Shown piece after piece: positions 24,219 to 33,568 of a stretch of DNA of 33,883 nt. The DNA comes from Rubripirellula sp. Its GTDB lineage: Bacteria; Planctomycetota; Planctomycetia; Pirellulales; Pirellulaceae. The notes under the pieces are model-generated. The model worked only from the letters and a program-made list of their open reading frames with translations. It did no database searches and was not told where the DNA came from. Numbering within the stretch: position 1 is the stretch's first letter; the number at the start of each line of letters is the position of its first letter. The stretch covers positions 1-33,883 of the forward strand of contig JAPKCI010000047.1 of NCBI GenBank assembly GCA_028823035.1. Reading direction: 5' to 3'. Position numbers and translations under genes: made by a program.

Positions 24219-26636
24219 TCAGTTTCCAATGCAAATCACTTCGCTGATCGTGTGAGCATACAGGCAATCATTGGCGAAACTCAGACTCGCCCGGTTCCAC
24301 GCCCGTCCAACAGGTCCGAGATCATTGATCGCCGAGATCGCTTTTCCATCCAGCACTTCGCTGTCCCAACGGACCACGTACACCGTACCTGACATCGTAG
24401 GCACATACAGGTATTCACCAATGACAGTGGGGATCTGTGACGCATGATGTCCCCAGCCATTACCCCTTGATCGCTGGTCACCCATCACAACATGCCCTGC
24501 CGAGTCCTTCATGTCGTTCTCCGCAAACGCCCATTCTGTAATGGGCAGCGTTTCCGGGCGTTTTTTCTTGCGTGCCAGCAGTTGATCGACAACTTCCGCA
24601 TCCATTCCCTCGGGCCCCCACAACAACTCATTCTTTTCAGCCACGGGCCCTGGTCGCATTTGCACTGGCAGTTGCAGGTACTCAACGCGACCATCTCGCA
24701 CATCAACCCGACCCAGCCATGGTTCCGTGTAGCTTCGAAAATAGTGGTAGTGCCCGGCGAGAACATTGGATTGCTGAATGAGCGCCCGTGTCTTTCGTCC
24801 AATGGAGATATCTTTTTTCTCCGTCGTCCACCTGTCATCTTTTTTGGTACATACAGCGACACCGCCAACGATGGAAATCTGGCGCCGAATCTTACCGCTA
24901 TAAGCATCGACCCAGAGGTGGTTTCCGGCGTCGAACACGAGCACGTCATCACCATACAAATTCAACGTCATGGTGCTCATGAACTTCTGAAGGGGCAGCG
25001 TCCACAGCGTCTTTCCATCAACGGTGTCAATCATCGAAACACCCGTAGGTTTTTCGGGTGGCGAATGTCCGCCACCCCTCCCAACAACCATGACTTGACG
25101 TCCATCTGATCGCGACATAAGCAGCGGGACACAACCCATGTTCGCTCCACAACTCGTTGACCACTTGTCTTTCCCGGTTTCAAGGTCAATCGCCTGCAAC
25201 TGCGTCCACTGATCAAGCGGTGCATCCTTGTACTCGTGTGTAAAATGCCCCGCTTCATCTGGCATATAGCTCTGCTTGATGAACACGATAGAACCTCGCA
25301 AAAGCGTCGGTTGACTACGCCCCACCGCCATCACCTTGCGACTCCACTGCAAAGCCCCATCCATATCGAAACAGGCAATGGTTCCTGATGCGTTGAAGAA
25401 GCAAACAAATCGTCCATCGGTCACTGCTGGTGGTGCCGTGCTATCACTAAAACAGCCGGACAATCGTAGAGGGTGCGCCGCCTTGATGTCGTGTTTCCAG
25501 ATATTCTCACCGGTATTTGCGTCGCAGCACCATGCCACGATGTCAGCACCTACCGTCGAGTCCTGTTCAACCGGTTGCATCGTTGTGAAGAAAATCCGAT
25601 CACCCCACGTGACCACTGTACTCTGCCCCGTCGCCGGAAGCGTTTTGCGCCACTTGATCCCTTCCTTTCGAACAACACTCCATTGCCTGGGCGCAGAGGC
25701 GTCGGGGATGCGGAATCCTGCATTTGGCCCGCTTCCCTGACTCCAGTGTTTCATCAACGTCCGCTGAAAAAAACTCAAAACCAGTCCGTGAGCCTCGTCT
25801 GTTTGAAACAGTGTCCCACCGTGCTTTGCACCTTTCACGATATGCAAATGCGATGACGCCCCAGCCATGACCAGTTTCCTGTGAAGCTTGGTGCTTTGCG
25901 AAACAGGAACGCCCGGATCCTGATCACCGTGCATGATCAGGAACGGTGCTACATTACCAGTCACATGGTCGATTGCACTTGCATCCCGCGCCAGTTCAGG
26001 TACTTCACGAACAGTCGCACCTAGAAGTTTTGCACCATTGGATTGCGCCACTTCTGCCGCTGTTCGACCATTGCCAACGTTGTTGGGCGGCATGCTCATC
26101 AATTCCGATGGCCCGAACCAATCGCAAACGGCCTGAACACGGCTGGACACTGACTCCTCGCCCGGAAAAACACGCGTCCCCATCAAGGCAACCAGATGGG
26201 CGCCGGCCGAGGTGCCAAAAGCACCGACCCGATCCGGGTCGATCCCGAATCTTTCAGAGTTCTGCCGAACCCAGCGTACAGCTGCGTAGCAATCGTTGAT
26301 TTGCGCGGGCCACTGGGCCACGTCGGTTAAACGATAGTTGATACTCGCAACCGCGAACCCATGATCGACCAGCCACGCAGCATTCTTTTTTGCCGACTTT
26401 TTATCTCCCGCTTTCCAGCCACCACCATGGACAAATACTACACAGGGTGTGCTGACATCCATCCGCTGCTTTGGATTTCCATCCACCTGACTCAGTGGCG
26501 GCAAGTACAAATCGAGCAACAGCGTCCGCCCGTCCACTTTGCCATATTCAAGATCCCTGTGCAGCTCTGGTTCAGCCGCGACCAAGGGCCAAGAAATCAT
26601 CCACCATGACAAAGTGAGTATGTACCAACAACGCAC
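24219..26636 (-). CDS. Secreted carboxylesterase fused to a PQQ-like beta-propeller, 805 aa
   Basis: A signal peptide (residues 1-21, ending PLVAAEP) is followed by an alpha/beta hydrolase of the carboxylesterase/BD-FAE type: HGGGW oxyanion motif at 70-74, nucleophile Ser143 in GTSAG, HGDQDP with the acid near 225, and GAKHGG with the His near 260. From about residue 320 to the end the protein is a PQQ-like propeller, with repeated blades such as WCCDANTGENIW, IACFDMDGALQW, AIDLETGKDKW and MIDTVDGKTLW. No PQQ-ligand or dehydrogenase residues are obvious, so the propeller is probably a binding or scaffolding domain. The two halves are normally separate proteins. It is the last gene of a minus-strand run, 47 bases after the 630-residue unknown. 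Confidence 0.85.
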   Translation of the reverse strand: MRCWYILTLSWWMISWPLVAAEPELHRDLEYGKVDGRTLLLDLYLPPLSQVDGNPKQRMDVSTPCVVFVHGGGWKAGDKKSAKKNAAWLVDHGFAVASINYRLTDVAQWPAQINDCYAAVRWVRQNSERFGIDPDRVGAFGTSAGAHLVALMGTRVFPGEESVSSRVQAVCDWFGPSELMSMPPNNVGNGRTAAEVAQSNGAKLLGATVREVPELARDASAIDHVTGNVAPFLIMHGDQDPGVPVSQSTKLHRKLVMAGASSHLHIVKGAKHGGTLFQTDEAHGLVLSFFQRTLMKHWSQGSGPNAGFRIPDASAPRQWSVVRKEGIKWRKTLPATGQSTVVTWGDRIFFTTMQPVEQDSTVGADIVAWCCDANTGENIWKHDIKAAHPLRLSGCFSDSTAPPAVTDGRFVCFFNASGTIACFDMDGALQWSRKVMAVGRSQPTLLRGSIVFIKQSYMPDEAGHFTHEYKDAPLDQWTQLQAIDLETGKDKWSTSCGANMGCVPLLMSRSDGRQVMVVGRGGGHSPPEKPTGVSMIDTVDGKTLWTLPLQKFMSTMTLNLYGDDVLVFDAGNHLWVDAYSGKIRRQISIVGGVAVCTKKDDRWTTEKKDISIGRKTRALIQQSNVLAGHYHYFRSYTEPWLGRVDVRDGRVEYLQLPVQMRPGPVAEKNELLWGPEGMDAEVVDQLLARKKKRPETLPITEWAFAENDMKDSAGHVVMGDQRSRGNGWGHHASQIPTVIGEYLYVPTMSGTVYVVRWDSEVLDGKAISAINDLGPVGRAWNRASLSFANDCLYAHTISEVICIGN

Positions 26637-26683
26637 CGGAACACCTCAGTAAACAGAGTGGAAGAGAGTTCATGAAACGGCGG

Positions 26684-28543
26684 TTAATGGATGGCAATGG
26701 TAAGCCAGCCGTCAGCAGCTTCTACCAGTAGAGGTCGAAATTCCGTTCCCCGCAACGACTCGAGGTTGGCATCGTCATCAACCTTCAGAACCCGCTCCAA
26801 TAGGACATCTGGGAATACCTTGGCGAATGACTTTTCAATCACTGGCTTCATCCCGGCCTCACTGATGGACAGTTTCTTACCAGCAAAGCCAACCTTGACC
26901 TTGCCTTCACGTTGCAGGACGACTGTTCCATCATCACGCGTGGTTGGCTTGTAAGTTGCCGTGACCTCAAGTGCCTTCTGCAAGACCCTGTTACCCTTGG
27001 TGAACCGGCGTCCGCTTACACCCAAACGAATCACCTGATCACGTGCTTCAAAAATAATGGGACGGAGCTGCGAAAACACAATCTCGAATGGCTCAGCATC
27101 GGACGAATCTGGATCGTCACCCTGTTTTTCTTTGGTTTCCTCAGCCTCAGCCGCTCCTCGGCCGATCTTTCCAAGAAGCTCATCCAGTTTTTTCTCATCC
27201 AATGTCCGGCCTGCCAAAATTGTCGCACAAGCATTTTCGATCGCGGACTCATGAATCTGAATTGCCGCATCGAATGTTTCATCAATCGCAGGCCGTGGGA
27301 TTACAGATCCCAGTTGGTGATCGCCGCGGAACAGGGAATCAATCGCCAGCATTTTCTCAGTAGAGGACCACGCCTGAGTCGGTGCGGAAAGCGAAAGCCG
27401 CTGGAGAGTCGATCCGCCTTGATCAAGTAACCCTGACGCAGGACTCAGCTTGCTTGATTCTGCTTCAAATTGCTGACTGACCCGCTTTCTTAACAGCTCG
27501 GTCGCAATACGATCAGCTTGTGGCTTTTTTCGACGCGCCGTTTTCCACGCGATCTTGCGAACAAGCTCCATCTTGTGGCAGATAGCGTCAATTTTCGTCT
27601 CCAACTCAACATCCGTCTTGGAACCCGACAACTGGAATCCTGACCCACCAATGTTCAGAGTACGTAGCAGATCGATATCACCAACACCGGTAGTGAGCAG
27701 ACGCACAGGACCGTTGTAGCCAGTGTTATTGCTTACCACCCGCCCTTTGAAACCGATTTCGATCTTGGCACTGTCGGTCGACGGCAACAAGTTTGCCGTC
27801 ACAGTTCCATTCATCGTCGCTGTCCCAACAATGCGTGTCCCGAGGATGTTTTCACGAACTGGCTCAACCCGCGTGAACTTCCGGTCAACCGCCCTTTGAA
27901 GCAATGGTCTTCCAACAAGGATGACAACGTTCGGCTGGTCGAATACCGTTCGAAAGGCATCGAGCACTTCGTCACCTTGTCCCGATGAATCGATCATCCC
28001 CAAGAAGAATCCAACCTGCGCAAACTGCTCCGTTGACGGGTTTGGCTTCAATTCACTGATGAGCTTCTTCATCGCTTGGAAGGACGCGATTACCCGTTTC
28101 CCCTTGGTGCTGCGCAAGCCTAGTGCCTGATAAAGTCGCCACGCGGAGTCCCGCAGACTGCTGATGGCACTCAGTTCCAGGCCTGGTGTCATCCCGATCA
28201 AACGATCCCGTACTTTTCGTGCTTCCCCCATCACTGCAGCATCTGCTGCCCTTGATTTGATCGCATCAATCAGTGGATCCAGATTTAGAAACTGAAGCCA
28301 TGCTGCACGATTGTCGGAGTCGGTGGCATGCTGGAAATACTTTTCAGCCGCCTCAGCCATGGCGAGAAAGTCTGCCTTCGCAGATTCCGGATCTGGGAGC
28401 CGCTCCGGCTTGAAGTTTGCCGCCGTCGATTCAATGACGGTGATCAGTTTGGCACGATGTTCCTCACTGAATTGTCCGAACGAATCCGAAGGTGTCAGAA
28501 AGACGCAGAATACAATGGCAGTAAAGAGTCCAAATCGGGACAT
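26684..28543 (-). CDS. Unrecognised secreted protein, 619 aa
   Basis: I do not recognise the family. I start at ATG 28543, which places a signal peptide (MSRFGLFTAIVFCVFLTPS, cleaved near SFGQ) at the front; the frame is open to 28576. The body is mostly helical and charged to about residue 240. A shorter beta-like section follows (GTRIVGTATMNGTVTANLLP, KIEIGFKGRVVSNNTG), then a long helical part with a Lys/Arg cluster (KTARRKKPQ). A Glu/Lys/Asp-rich low-complexity linker (EETKEKQGDDPDSSDAEP) precedes a second beta-like section (TRDDGTVVLQREGKVKVGFA) near the C-terminus. It lies between the esterase-PQQ fusion and the 177-residue protein on the same strand. It resembles planctomycete-restricted secreted proteins in make-up only. 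Confidence 0.8.
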   Translation of the reverse strand: MSRFGLFTAIVFCVFLTPSDSFGQFSEEHRAKLITVIESTAANFKPERLPDPESAKADFLAMAEAAEKYFQHATDSDNRAAWLQFLNLDPLIDAIKSRAADAAVMGEARKVRDRLIGMTPGLELSAISSLRDSAWRLYQALGLRSTKGKRVIASFQAMKKLISELKPNPSTEQFAQVGFFLGMIDSSGQGDEVLDAFRTVFDQPNVVILVGRPLLQRAVDRKFTRVEPVRENILGTRIVGTATMNGTVTANLLPSTDSAKIEIGFKGRVVSNNTGYNGPVRLLTTGVGDIDLLRTLNIGGSGFQLSGSKTDVELETKIDAICHKMELVRKIAWKTARRKKPQADRIATELLRKRVSQQFEAESSKLSPASGLLDQGGSTLQRLSLSAPTQAWSSTEKMLAIDSLFRGDHQLGSVIPRPAIDETFDAAIQIHESAIENACATILAGRTLDEKKLDELLGKIGRGAAEAEETKEKQGDDPDSSDAEPFEIVFSQLRPIIFEARDQVIRLGVSGRRFTKGNRVLQKALEVTATYKPTTRDDGTVVLQREGKVKVGFAGKKLSISEAGMKPVIEKSFAKVFPDVLLERVLKVDDDANLESLRGTEFRPLLVEAADGWLTIAIH

Positions 28544-28786
28544 GAAATTACAATCGCGAAGAGGAGGAACGTGCATGAAATTTACCGACGAGGCAGTCTG
28601 GGAAAGTTTACAAATAGTTTAGCGTTGAAATCCACCGCAGTTCAGTGGGTCACTACCTTAGTGAAACGAGCACAAATTCCATCTTTGAGCTGCTGTTTCT
28701 CAAAAACCGCTGGTTTCAAGCCACTAAACAGTCGTCGACAAGCATGAATCACCCTGCCCAACGGTGTCTGCCAAATTCAAGGAATC

Positions 28787-29320
28787 TCAATCGGCGAACT
28801 CCAAGTGGCGGATTCCGTGACAAAAATCCTTAATGGTCGCGTTTATTTGATCCTTGTGATCGTGCTGGATCGCAATGACCGCCACCTCGATTCCCTTCAA
28901 ACGCAGTCTTCCAAGTCGTCGGTGATCGACACTCACCCACTCGATATTTCCCGACGGATGCGTTCCCACCACGGGCTCTGCTGCCAAGTCTTCCGGGGGC
29001 CATGAATCGAAGAGATAGGGTTGCAACCGAACCAATGAATGGGTTGACTCATGCACAAACGATGGTCGATCAGCAAGGCTGTCCTCAGCGATGGACAAAT
29101 ACGACCAGCCCGATGGCACACTGACGCTGACTCCTAAACACCGAAAACGATGCACTGCGGCTTGAGAGCGAATGACAATCGGCTTGCCGCCATGCAGCGT
29201 ATCAAGCGTCTCTACCGATGCCTTTTCTGACAAAGCGTTTACCGCACCAACAACGACAACAATCCCCAGTGCCACCCACACCAACGGCGTCAATTCGTGC
29301 GGCTGAGATGATGGGGACAT
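28787..29320 (-). CDS. Unrecognised membrane-anchored protein, 177 aa
   Basis: A single N-terminal membrane segment (PLVWVALGIVVVVGAVNAL) is followed by a ~140-residue globular domain with alternating hydrophobic residues (VSVSVPSGWSYLSIAED, VRLQPYLF, RLRLKGIEVAVIAIQHD). I know no family for it. ATG 29320 is taken as start; a GTG nine bases earlier is possible. Its stop lies 243 bases before the 619-residue unknown, and it starts 31 bases after the stop of the cyclase gene, so it is probably co-transcribed with the cyclase. Confidence 0.7.
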   Translation of the reverse strand: MSPSSQPHELTPLVWVALGIVVVVGAVNALSEKASVETLDTLHGGKPIVIRSQAAVHRFRCLGVSVSVPSGWSYLSIAEDSLADRPSFVHESTHSLVRLQPYLFDSWPPEDLAAEPVVGTHPSGNIEWVSVDHRRLGRLRLKGIEVAVIAIQHDHKDQINATIKDFCHGIRHLEFAD

Positions 29321-29351
29321 AAAGCTCACTTACTATTCTAGATTTCCGTAC

Positions 29352-31151
29352 TCACAGTTTAGGCATGTTGATCACTCCATCCCAGTCATCGGGCGGAATA
29401 CGATTATTTTTTAAAATAATGGACAGCAGAACATCCTTGGGTCGATCCCATGCTGGGATCGCGTGCAAACGATCATAGGCGTCACTCCAATCACCATTTA
29501 TCAACGCATCGAGACTTGCTTCGTAGGAAGCGATTTGATCGGGACTCAGTACTTGAACACCGGGCGAAGGCGGCTCGAGTAATTCCCAGGCTTCGATTTC
29601 CTTTTCCAGCCCCGCTGGACGTACCCGAGCGAGTCGTCGCAACTGATATCCATGGTCACCCGATTCTTGCAGGGCACGTGCCGTATCCATGTCAATGATG
29701 ACCTTCGCCCCAAACACCTTGGTCAATCCTTCCAAACGACTGGCAAGATTCACCACGGGGCCAAACGCAGTGACCTTCACCTGATCTACCGTTCCAATCT
29801 GCCCCGCGACAGCTCGTCCAGTTGCGATTCCGATTCCGAATCGGAAGGTAGCCGTTTCAAGAGCGCGAGTACTGTCGGTGACAATGCGTGACGCGGTTTC
29901 GGCAGCGCGAATGGCTGCATCACGTTGCTCAAAAGGCCAACCCCAAAACCCCATGGCCGCGTCACCGTGAAAATCACCGATGACTCCATCAGTATCGAGT
30001 ATGTGTCGAGTCATGATCCCCAACGCATCACTGACTCTGGCAAGCAATTCCAGCAGTTGATCCGCATCACGTTCGCTACGTTTGGTAAAGCCCCTCAAAT
30101 CACAAAACATGACGGACAGATTTGCCTCTCGGGGCGCCAATACCTCATTGGTAGCACGTCCGGCAAGGGCCTCCATGACAACGGGCGCAAAGAAACGACG
30201 CATCGCTGCTTGCCGACGCTCCAACCTTCGACTTTGCCGCAAATTGGAAATCATGGTTCCAACCAACTCGGCAAATTTAACATCGTCTCCGAGATTCTCA
30301 GGGGCTGCCTGCAGAGATCGCTCGAGCCCACCGCTTTCGTCCGGCAACAATTGCCCGGTTACGTACAACGCCCAGCCAGTGCAAGCTTCGCTGCGGAGGG
30401 GAACGCAAAATGCCCAATCGGCTTCTTCGCTGGCTGTAAAGGCATTCATTTCGGAAGATGCCGCAGACCAAAGGTGCAACACACTCTCGCGGCGTTCGAT
30501 CGCCTTCCGCACCAGTCGGGCACTCACAGCAGGCCCGTCCTTGTCAGGAACACGACTGTCATAATGCAGAATGTTCACTGGCCCGATGACATGACCACTT
30601 TCATCCATTGCGGAATCAGCCGATGCAATGGCAACTGCAGACGCAGAAGGCGTCGCTTGCAGCAAGACGCTCGTGACACGAACCAACAACTCCTCGTCGC
30701 CGCTACTGCTGGTGATCAGATCGGGCAAGCGACTGAGCATTTCAATCCGGGCCGCAGCATCTCGAAAGTTTCGACGACGAAGCATGACATGGTCAAACGC
30801 ATGCTCTGTCAGATCAGTATCGCCGGTGGAATCGGAAGCACCTGGTCGATTGGCCAAGGTAAACGTCGTGCCGCCAATGACAAAGTGCTCGCCAGGGACA
30901 AGCGTAAACTGGACTGACTTGTTCCCTCGAAAAAAAACTGAATTGCGGGCGTTGACCGCACACTGCACCTCAACACGATCATCAGCAATGGGGGTCAATC
31001 TGACATGCGACCGCGAAATCATGCCGTCCCAAGGCACATTCCAATCGGCATCAGAGCGACCGATCAGAACGTCGGTTCCGCTGGTTGGTGCAGGCAACTC
31101 GCGTCGCCAGCGATTCTCACTCAATGGGCCTTGGGCTATCAAATCGGGCAT
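29352..31151 (-). CDS. FHA-GAF-class III nucleotide cyclase homologue, 599 aa
   Basis: An N-terminal FHA domain (about 22-100) has the GRS (31-33) and SRSH (46-49) phosphopeptide-binding motifs. A GAF-like region covers about 150-310. A class III cyclase domain covers about 340-500: metal-binding Asp351 in MFCDLRGF, Asp397 in GDFHGDAAMGFWG, and the transition-state pair Asn468/Arg472 in NLASR. The base-selecting positions are unusual: the Lys expected before GD is Asp393, and Thr461 holds the other position. Catalysis is likely possible, but the product is uncertain. A C-terminal ~75-residue tail follows. It is the first gene of the minus-strand run that includes the 177-residue membrane protein. 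Confidence 0.88.
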   Translation of the reverse strand: MPDLIAQGPLSENRWRRELPAPTSGTDVLIGRSDADWNVPWDGMISRSHVRLTPIADDRVEVQCAVNARNSVFFRGNKSVQFTLVPGEHFVIGGTTFTLANRPGASDSTGDTDLTEHAFDHVMLRRRNFRDAAARIEMLSRLPDLITSSSGDEELLVRVTSVLLQATPSASAVAIASADSAMDESGHVIGPVNILHYDSRVPDKDGPAVSARLVRKAIERRESVLHLWSAASSEMNAFTASEEADWAFCVPLRSEACTGWALYVTGQLLPDESGGLERSLQAAPENLGDDVKFAELVGTMISNLRQSRRLERRQAAMRRFFAPVVMEALAGRATNEVLAPREANLSVMFCDLRGFTKRSERDADQLLELLARVSDALGIMTRHILDTDGVIGDFHGDAAMGFWGWPFEQRDAAIRAAETASRIVTDSTRALETATFRFGIGIATGRAVAGQIGTVDQVKVTAFGPVVNLASRLEGLTKVFGAKVIIDMDTARALQESGDHGYQLRRLARVRPAGLEKEIEAWELLEPPSPGVQVLSPDQIASYEASLDALINGDWSDAYDRLHAIPAWDRPKDVLLSIILKNNRIPPDDWDGVINMPKL

Positions 31152-31217
31152 GGTTGCGGGTCTGATACATTGCGAGGACGAGACGCATTCAATCTAAGGT
31201 TTCTGCACAGTCAATGA

Positions 31218-32471
31218 CTAGACGTCTAGCTGGCAGAGTTTGTCTTTGGGTGCCGCAGCAGCGATCCCTGCTGCCCGCCCGGTACTGAAAGCAGCTTGAA
31301 AGTTGTATCCACCAATAGGCCCCTCGACATCCAAAAGTTCACCAGCAATGAACAAACCCTTGTGAATTCGACTTTCCATTGTTCGGGGATCAACTTCATC
31401 AAGCCGCACTCCCCCAGCAGTCACTTCCGCCTTGTCGAATCCTCGTGTGCCGTGGACCGGAAGCTGAATTCCCTTCAACTGTTGAATCAGTTTAATTCTT
31501 GAGTTTTTTGGCAACTCAGCAATCTTGGGATCGTGCCCCAGTTGTGTGACGAGTCCGTTGGCCAAGCGATTGGGAAGCCACATCGACAATACAGAGGACA
31601 CTTTCAATCTTCCCCCGTCATGCCGATTACTCAATGCTGCCAGCACCTCCTCCTCTGGATATTGTGGCACTAAATCGACGATCAGACGGACGCGATCAAA
31701 CGAATCAACCGCGGTCATCGCACCGCTGACATCCATGGCGGCAGGCCCGGAAAAACCAAAGTGCGTGAAGAGCAGTGAACCACGTCGCTGCGTCAATGGT
31801 TTCTGCTTACCTGAAACCGGCAATACAGTTGCGATGGAATCATCCACCACCAAACCAGAAAGTTCCTGCATCCAACTCTCTCCACCGACCAGTGGAACGA
31901 GTGCCGGTCTGGGACGTATGATTGTGTGTCCAAGTTCGGTCATCCAGTCATAGGCATCTCCGGTGGTTCCGCAGCCTGGCCAGCTTTTTCCACCTGTCGT
32001 CACGATGATCCGATCAGCATTGATGGCAGATTGATCAGTTTCCAGAAGCCAGCCTGTTTCCATCCGACGGATTTTATTCACACCTGTCCCTGTGCGAATG
32101 TCGACGCCAGCCTCAACAGCCAACCGGTGCAACGCATCTCGCACTTGAACAGCACGATTACTGACAGGAAAAATCTTGCCTGTCGATTCCACCTTCGTGG
32201 CAACCCCAGCCGATTGAAAAAGCTCGACAACCGCTTGAGGCGGCAATGCACCAAGACTGGGCTGCAGGAATCGCTTTGCATGTCCAAATGCTTTCGCTAT
32301 CCCGCGTGCATCGGTGTTGTGAGTCAGATTGCAGCGTGTGCCACCCGACATCAGAATTTTGACGCCTGTCTTATTGTTCTTTTCCAACAGCACGACCGTG
32401 GCAGAATTGCGTGCAGCTTCCATCGCCGCCATCAAACCTGCTGCGCCCGCGCCAATCACCACAACATGCAT
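31218..32471 (-). CDS. HI0933/YhiN-type NAD(P)/FAD-dependent flavoprotein, 417 aa
   Basis: This is a two-domain FAD protein of the HI0933 family, whose substrate is not known. The Rossmann GAGAAG motif lies at residues 7-12 in VVVIGAGAAGLMAA. LLEKNNKTGVKILMSGGTRCNLT (29-51) is the family signature, and TTGGKSWPGCGTTGDAY and GPIGGYNFQAAFSTGRAAG (near the C-terminus) complete the FAD site. The length and arrangement match the family, and AGAGAG lies upstream of the ATG. Its stop codon is part of a 12-bp perfect palindrome, CTAGACGTCTAG (31218-31229). A 66-base gap separates it from the cyclase gene on the same strand. Confidence 0.93.
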   Translation of the reverse strand: MHVVVIGAGAAGLMAAMEAARNSATVVLLEKNNKTGVKILMSGGTRCNLTHNTDARGIAKAFGHAKRFLQPSLGALPPQAVVELFQSAGVATKVESTGKIFPVSNRAVQVRDALHRLAVEAGVDIRTGTGVNKIRRMETGWLLETDQSAINADRIIVTTGGKSWPGCGTTGDAYDWMTELGHTIIRPRPALVPLVGGESWMQELSGLVVDDSIATVLPVSGKQKPLTQRRGSLLFTHFGFSGPAAMDVSGAMTAVDSFDRVRLIVDLVPQYPEEEVLAALSNRHDGGRLKVSSVLSMWLPNRLANGLVTQLGHDPKIAELPKNSRIKLIQQLKGIQLPVHGTRGFDKAEVTAGGVRLDEVDPRTMESRIHKGLFIAGELLDVEGPIGGYNFQAAFSTGRAAGIAAAAPKDKLCQLDV

Positions 32472-32795
32472 ACGTCTCTCTTTCTATTCAACGGCACATG
32501 ACGTCGCGACGATTCAGAACACCTCACCAAATACTGAAAAGCACAGTCAAATACCACCACCGGTTGCCGATGACCCGGCAGATTCACCCACAATCACACT
32601 GCATGCGGCCCAAACTGTCAACGCAGCACGGATGGCTCGGAGCATTACTGTCTGAGGGCGACTTCGCTGACCAGGCTCTCGCCAATGGTTATCTGCCGAC
32701 CCAAGCAAGATAACCCCCAATGATGCAATGCATCAGTGAATCTCGACAAGACCCGACTGCGGAACCACCAGAATGAAGGGTCTCATTGATCCCAT
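32472..32795. other. 324-base stretch without a recognisable gene
   Basis: Open frames here are extensions of frames antisense to the flavoprotein gene and show no family motif. I see no RNA gene, strong hairpin or repeat. Confidence 0.6.
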
Positions 32796-32876
32796 TCATG
32801 CCCCGAGTTTCTTTCTGCGAAGACGACGGATCACGTAGAAAGTGATAACCGCCAGCGGAAGAAACACCAAAAACAT
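32796..32876 (-). CDS. Possible 26-aa membrane protein
   Basis: A tiny frame encodes a hydrophobic stretch (FLVFLPLAVITFYVI) followed by a strongly basic tail (RRLRRKKLGA), the shape of a single-pass small membrane protein or of a sorting or anchoring tail. It starts 6 bases after the stop of the decayed gene 32883-33327 on the same strand. It could be an independent small gene or a former C-terminal anchor of that gene. Confidence 0.35.
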   Translation of the reverse strand: MFLVFLPLAVITFYVIRRLRRKKLGA

Positions 32877-32882
32877 CCGTGC

Positions 32883-33327
32883 TTAAAGTTCAACCGGCAG
32901 CACAAAAGCATACAGCAAACTCCGCAATTCACTCACTTCGGCGGCATCGGTAAGACGACCATCAGGCCAAACCAGGTCACCGCTATCTGCATCAAGTGGT
33001 GTGATTCCATTTGGCACTGCAGCAGTCCACTTCGTCCCGGAATCATCCAACTAAGCGCGAACCCTCGTGCCAGTTCGAGGAATGGGATCCTGCCCACTGA
33101 TCGACAGGTACTCCATCTCGCTGCGACGGGACTTGACGCGAAAGCACTTGAATTCGATCACTGGCTCCGAAAATATTCCCTTTGCACTTTGTCGACAGCC
33201 AGCGTGACATAAATCCCTGTTCGATTTCTAATCGTTCCGATTCAACACGTACCTGCTCAATCGTGCCCACAACAATCAGAGCTGACTGCTGCCATGAAGC
33301 AAGCGATTTCGGGGGGACATCCGCCAT
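32883..33327 (-). pseudogene. Decayed gene for an unrecognised planctomycete-type protein, ~146 codons
   Basis: Three frames join into one continuous sequence with two small corrections. The first frame runs from MADVPPKSLASWQQSAL to ...LEIEQG near 33216; adding one G would lead into IYVTLAVDKVQ, and adding one A near 33182 would lead into KGIFSEPVIEFKCFRVKSRR and EYLSISGQDPIPRTGTRVRA. A TAG at 33051-33053 then interrupts the frame, after which LDDSGTKWTAAVPNGITPLD continues to a TAA at 32883. Both indels are in short homopolymers, so sequencing error is possible for those, but not easily for the TAG. The readable frame also extends upstream of 33327 without a start. I recall similar motifs in planctomycete hypothetical proteins, but no function. 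Confidence 0.7.
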
Positions 33328-33568
33328 CGCTTTTCGTGGCTTGAACCTAGTGCAGGGGCAATAAGCACGACGTAGCGACTACGCGTCCATGCCCAGCGAC
33401 TGGCTCGAATTCATTTGTGCCGAGTCTCTGCTCGATGAACCAACAGCGTTTTGCTGATAGACTGATGGCACAGGCGATGTTGCCGAACCGTGTCCGCTGA
33501 GTTTGTGAGGCTCTGACATTTAACGTCACGGGCCTGATTCTCTCATCAAACACTTTGAAGATTGTCTC

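Noticed and set aside
24492-25109. 205-aa plus-strand open frame antisense to the esterase-PQQ gene
   Set aside because: The minus-strand propeller repeats are convincing; this frame is a shadow with no recognisable domain.
29925-30917. 330-aa plus-strand open frame antisense to the cyclase
   Set aside because: The cyclase frame carries FHA and cyclase motifs; the antisense translation has none and is rich in Gln, His and Arg.
31218-31229. 12-bp palindrome CTAGACGTCTAG as an operator
   Set aside because: It covers the stop codon of the flavoprotein gene, lies downstream of the cyclase start rather than in a clear promoter, and a palindrome of this size is not enough on its own.
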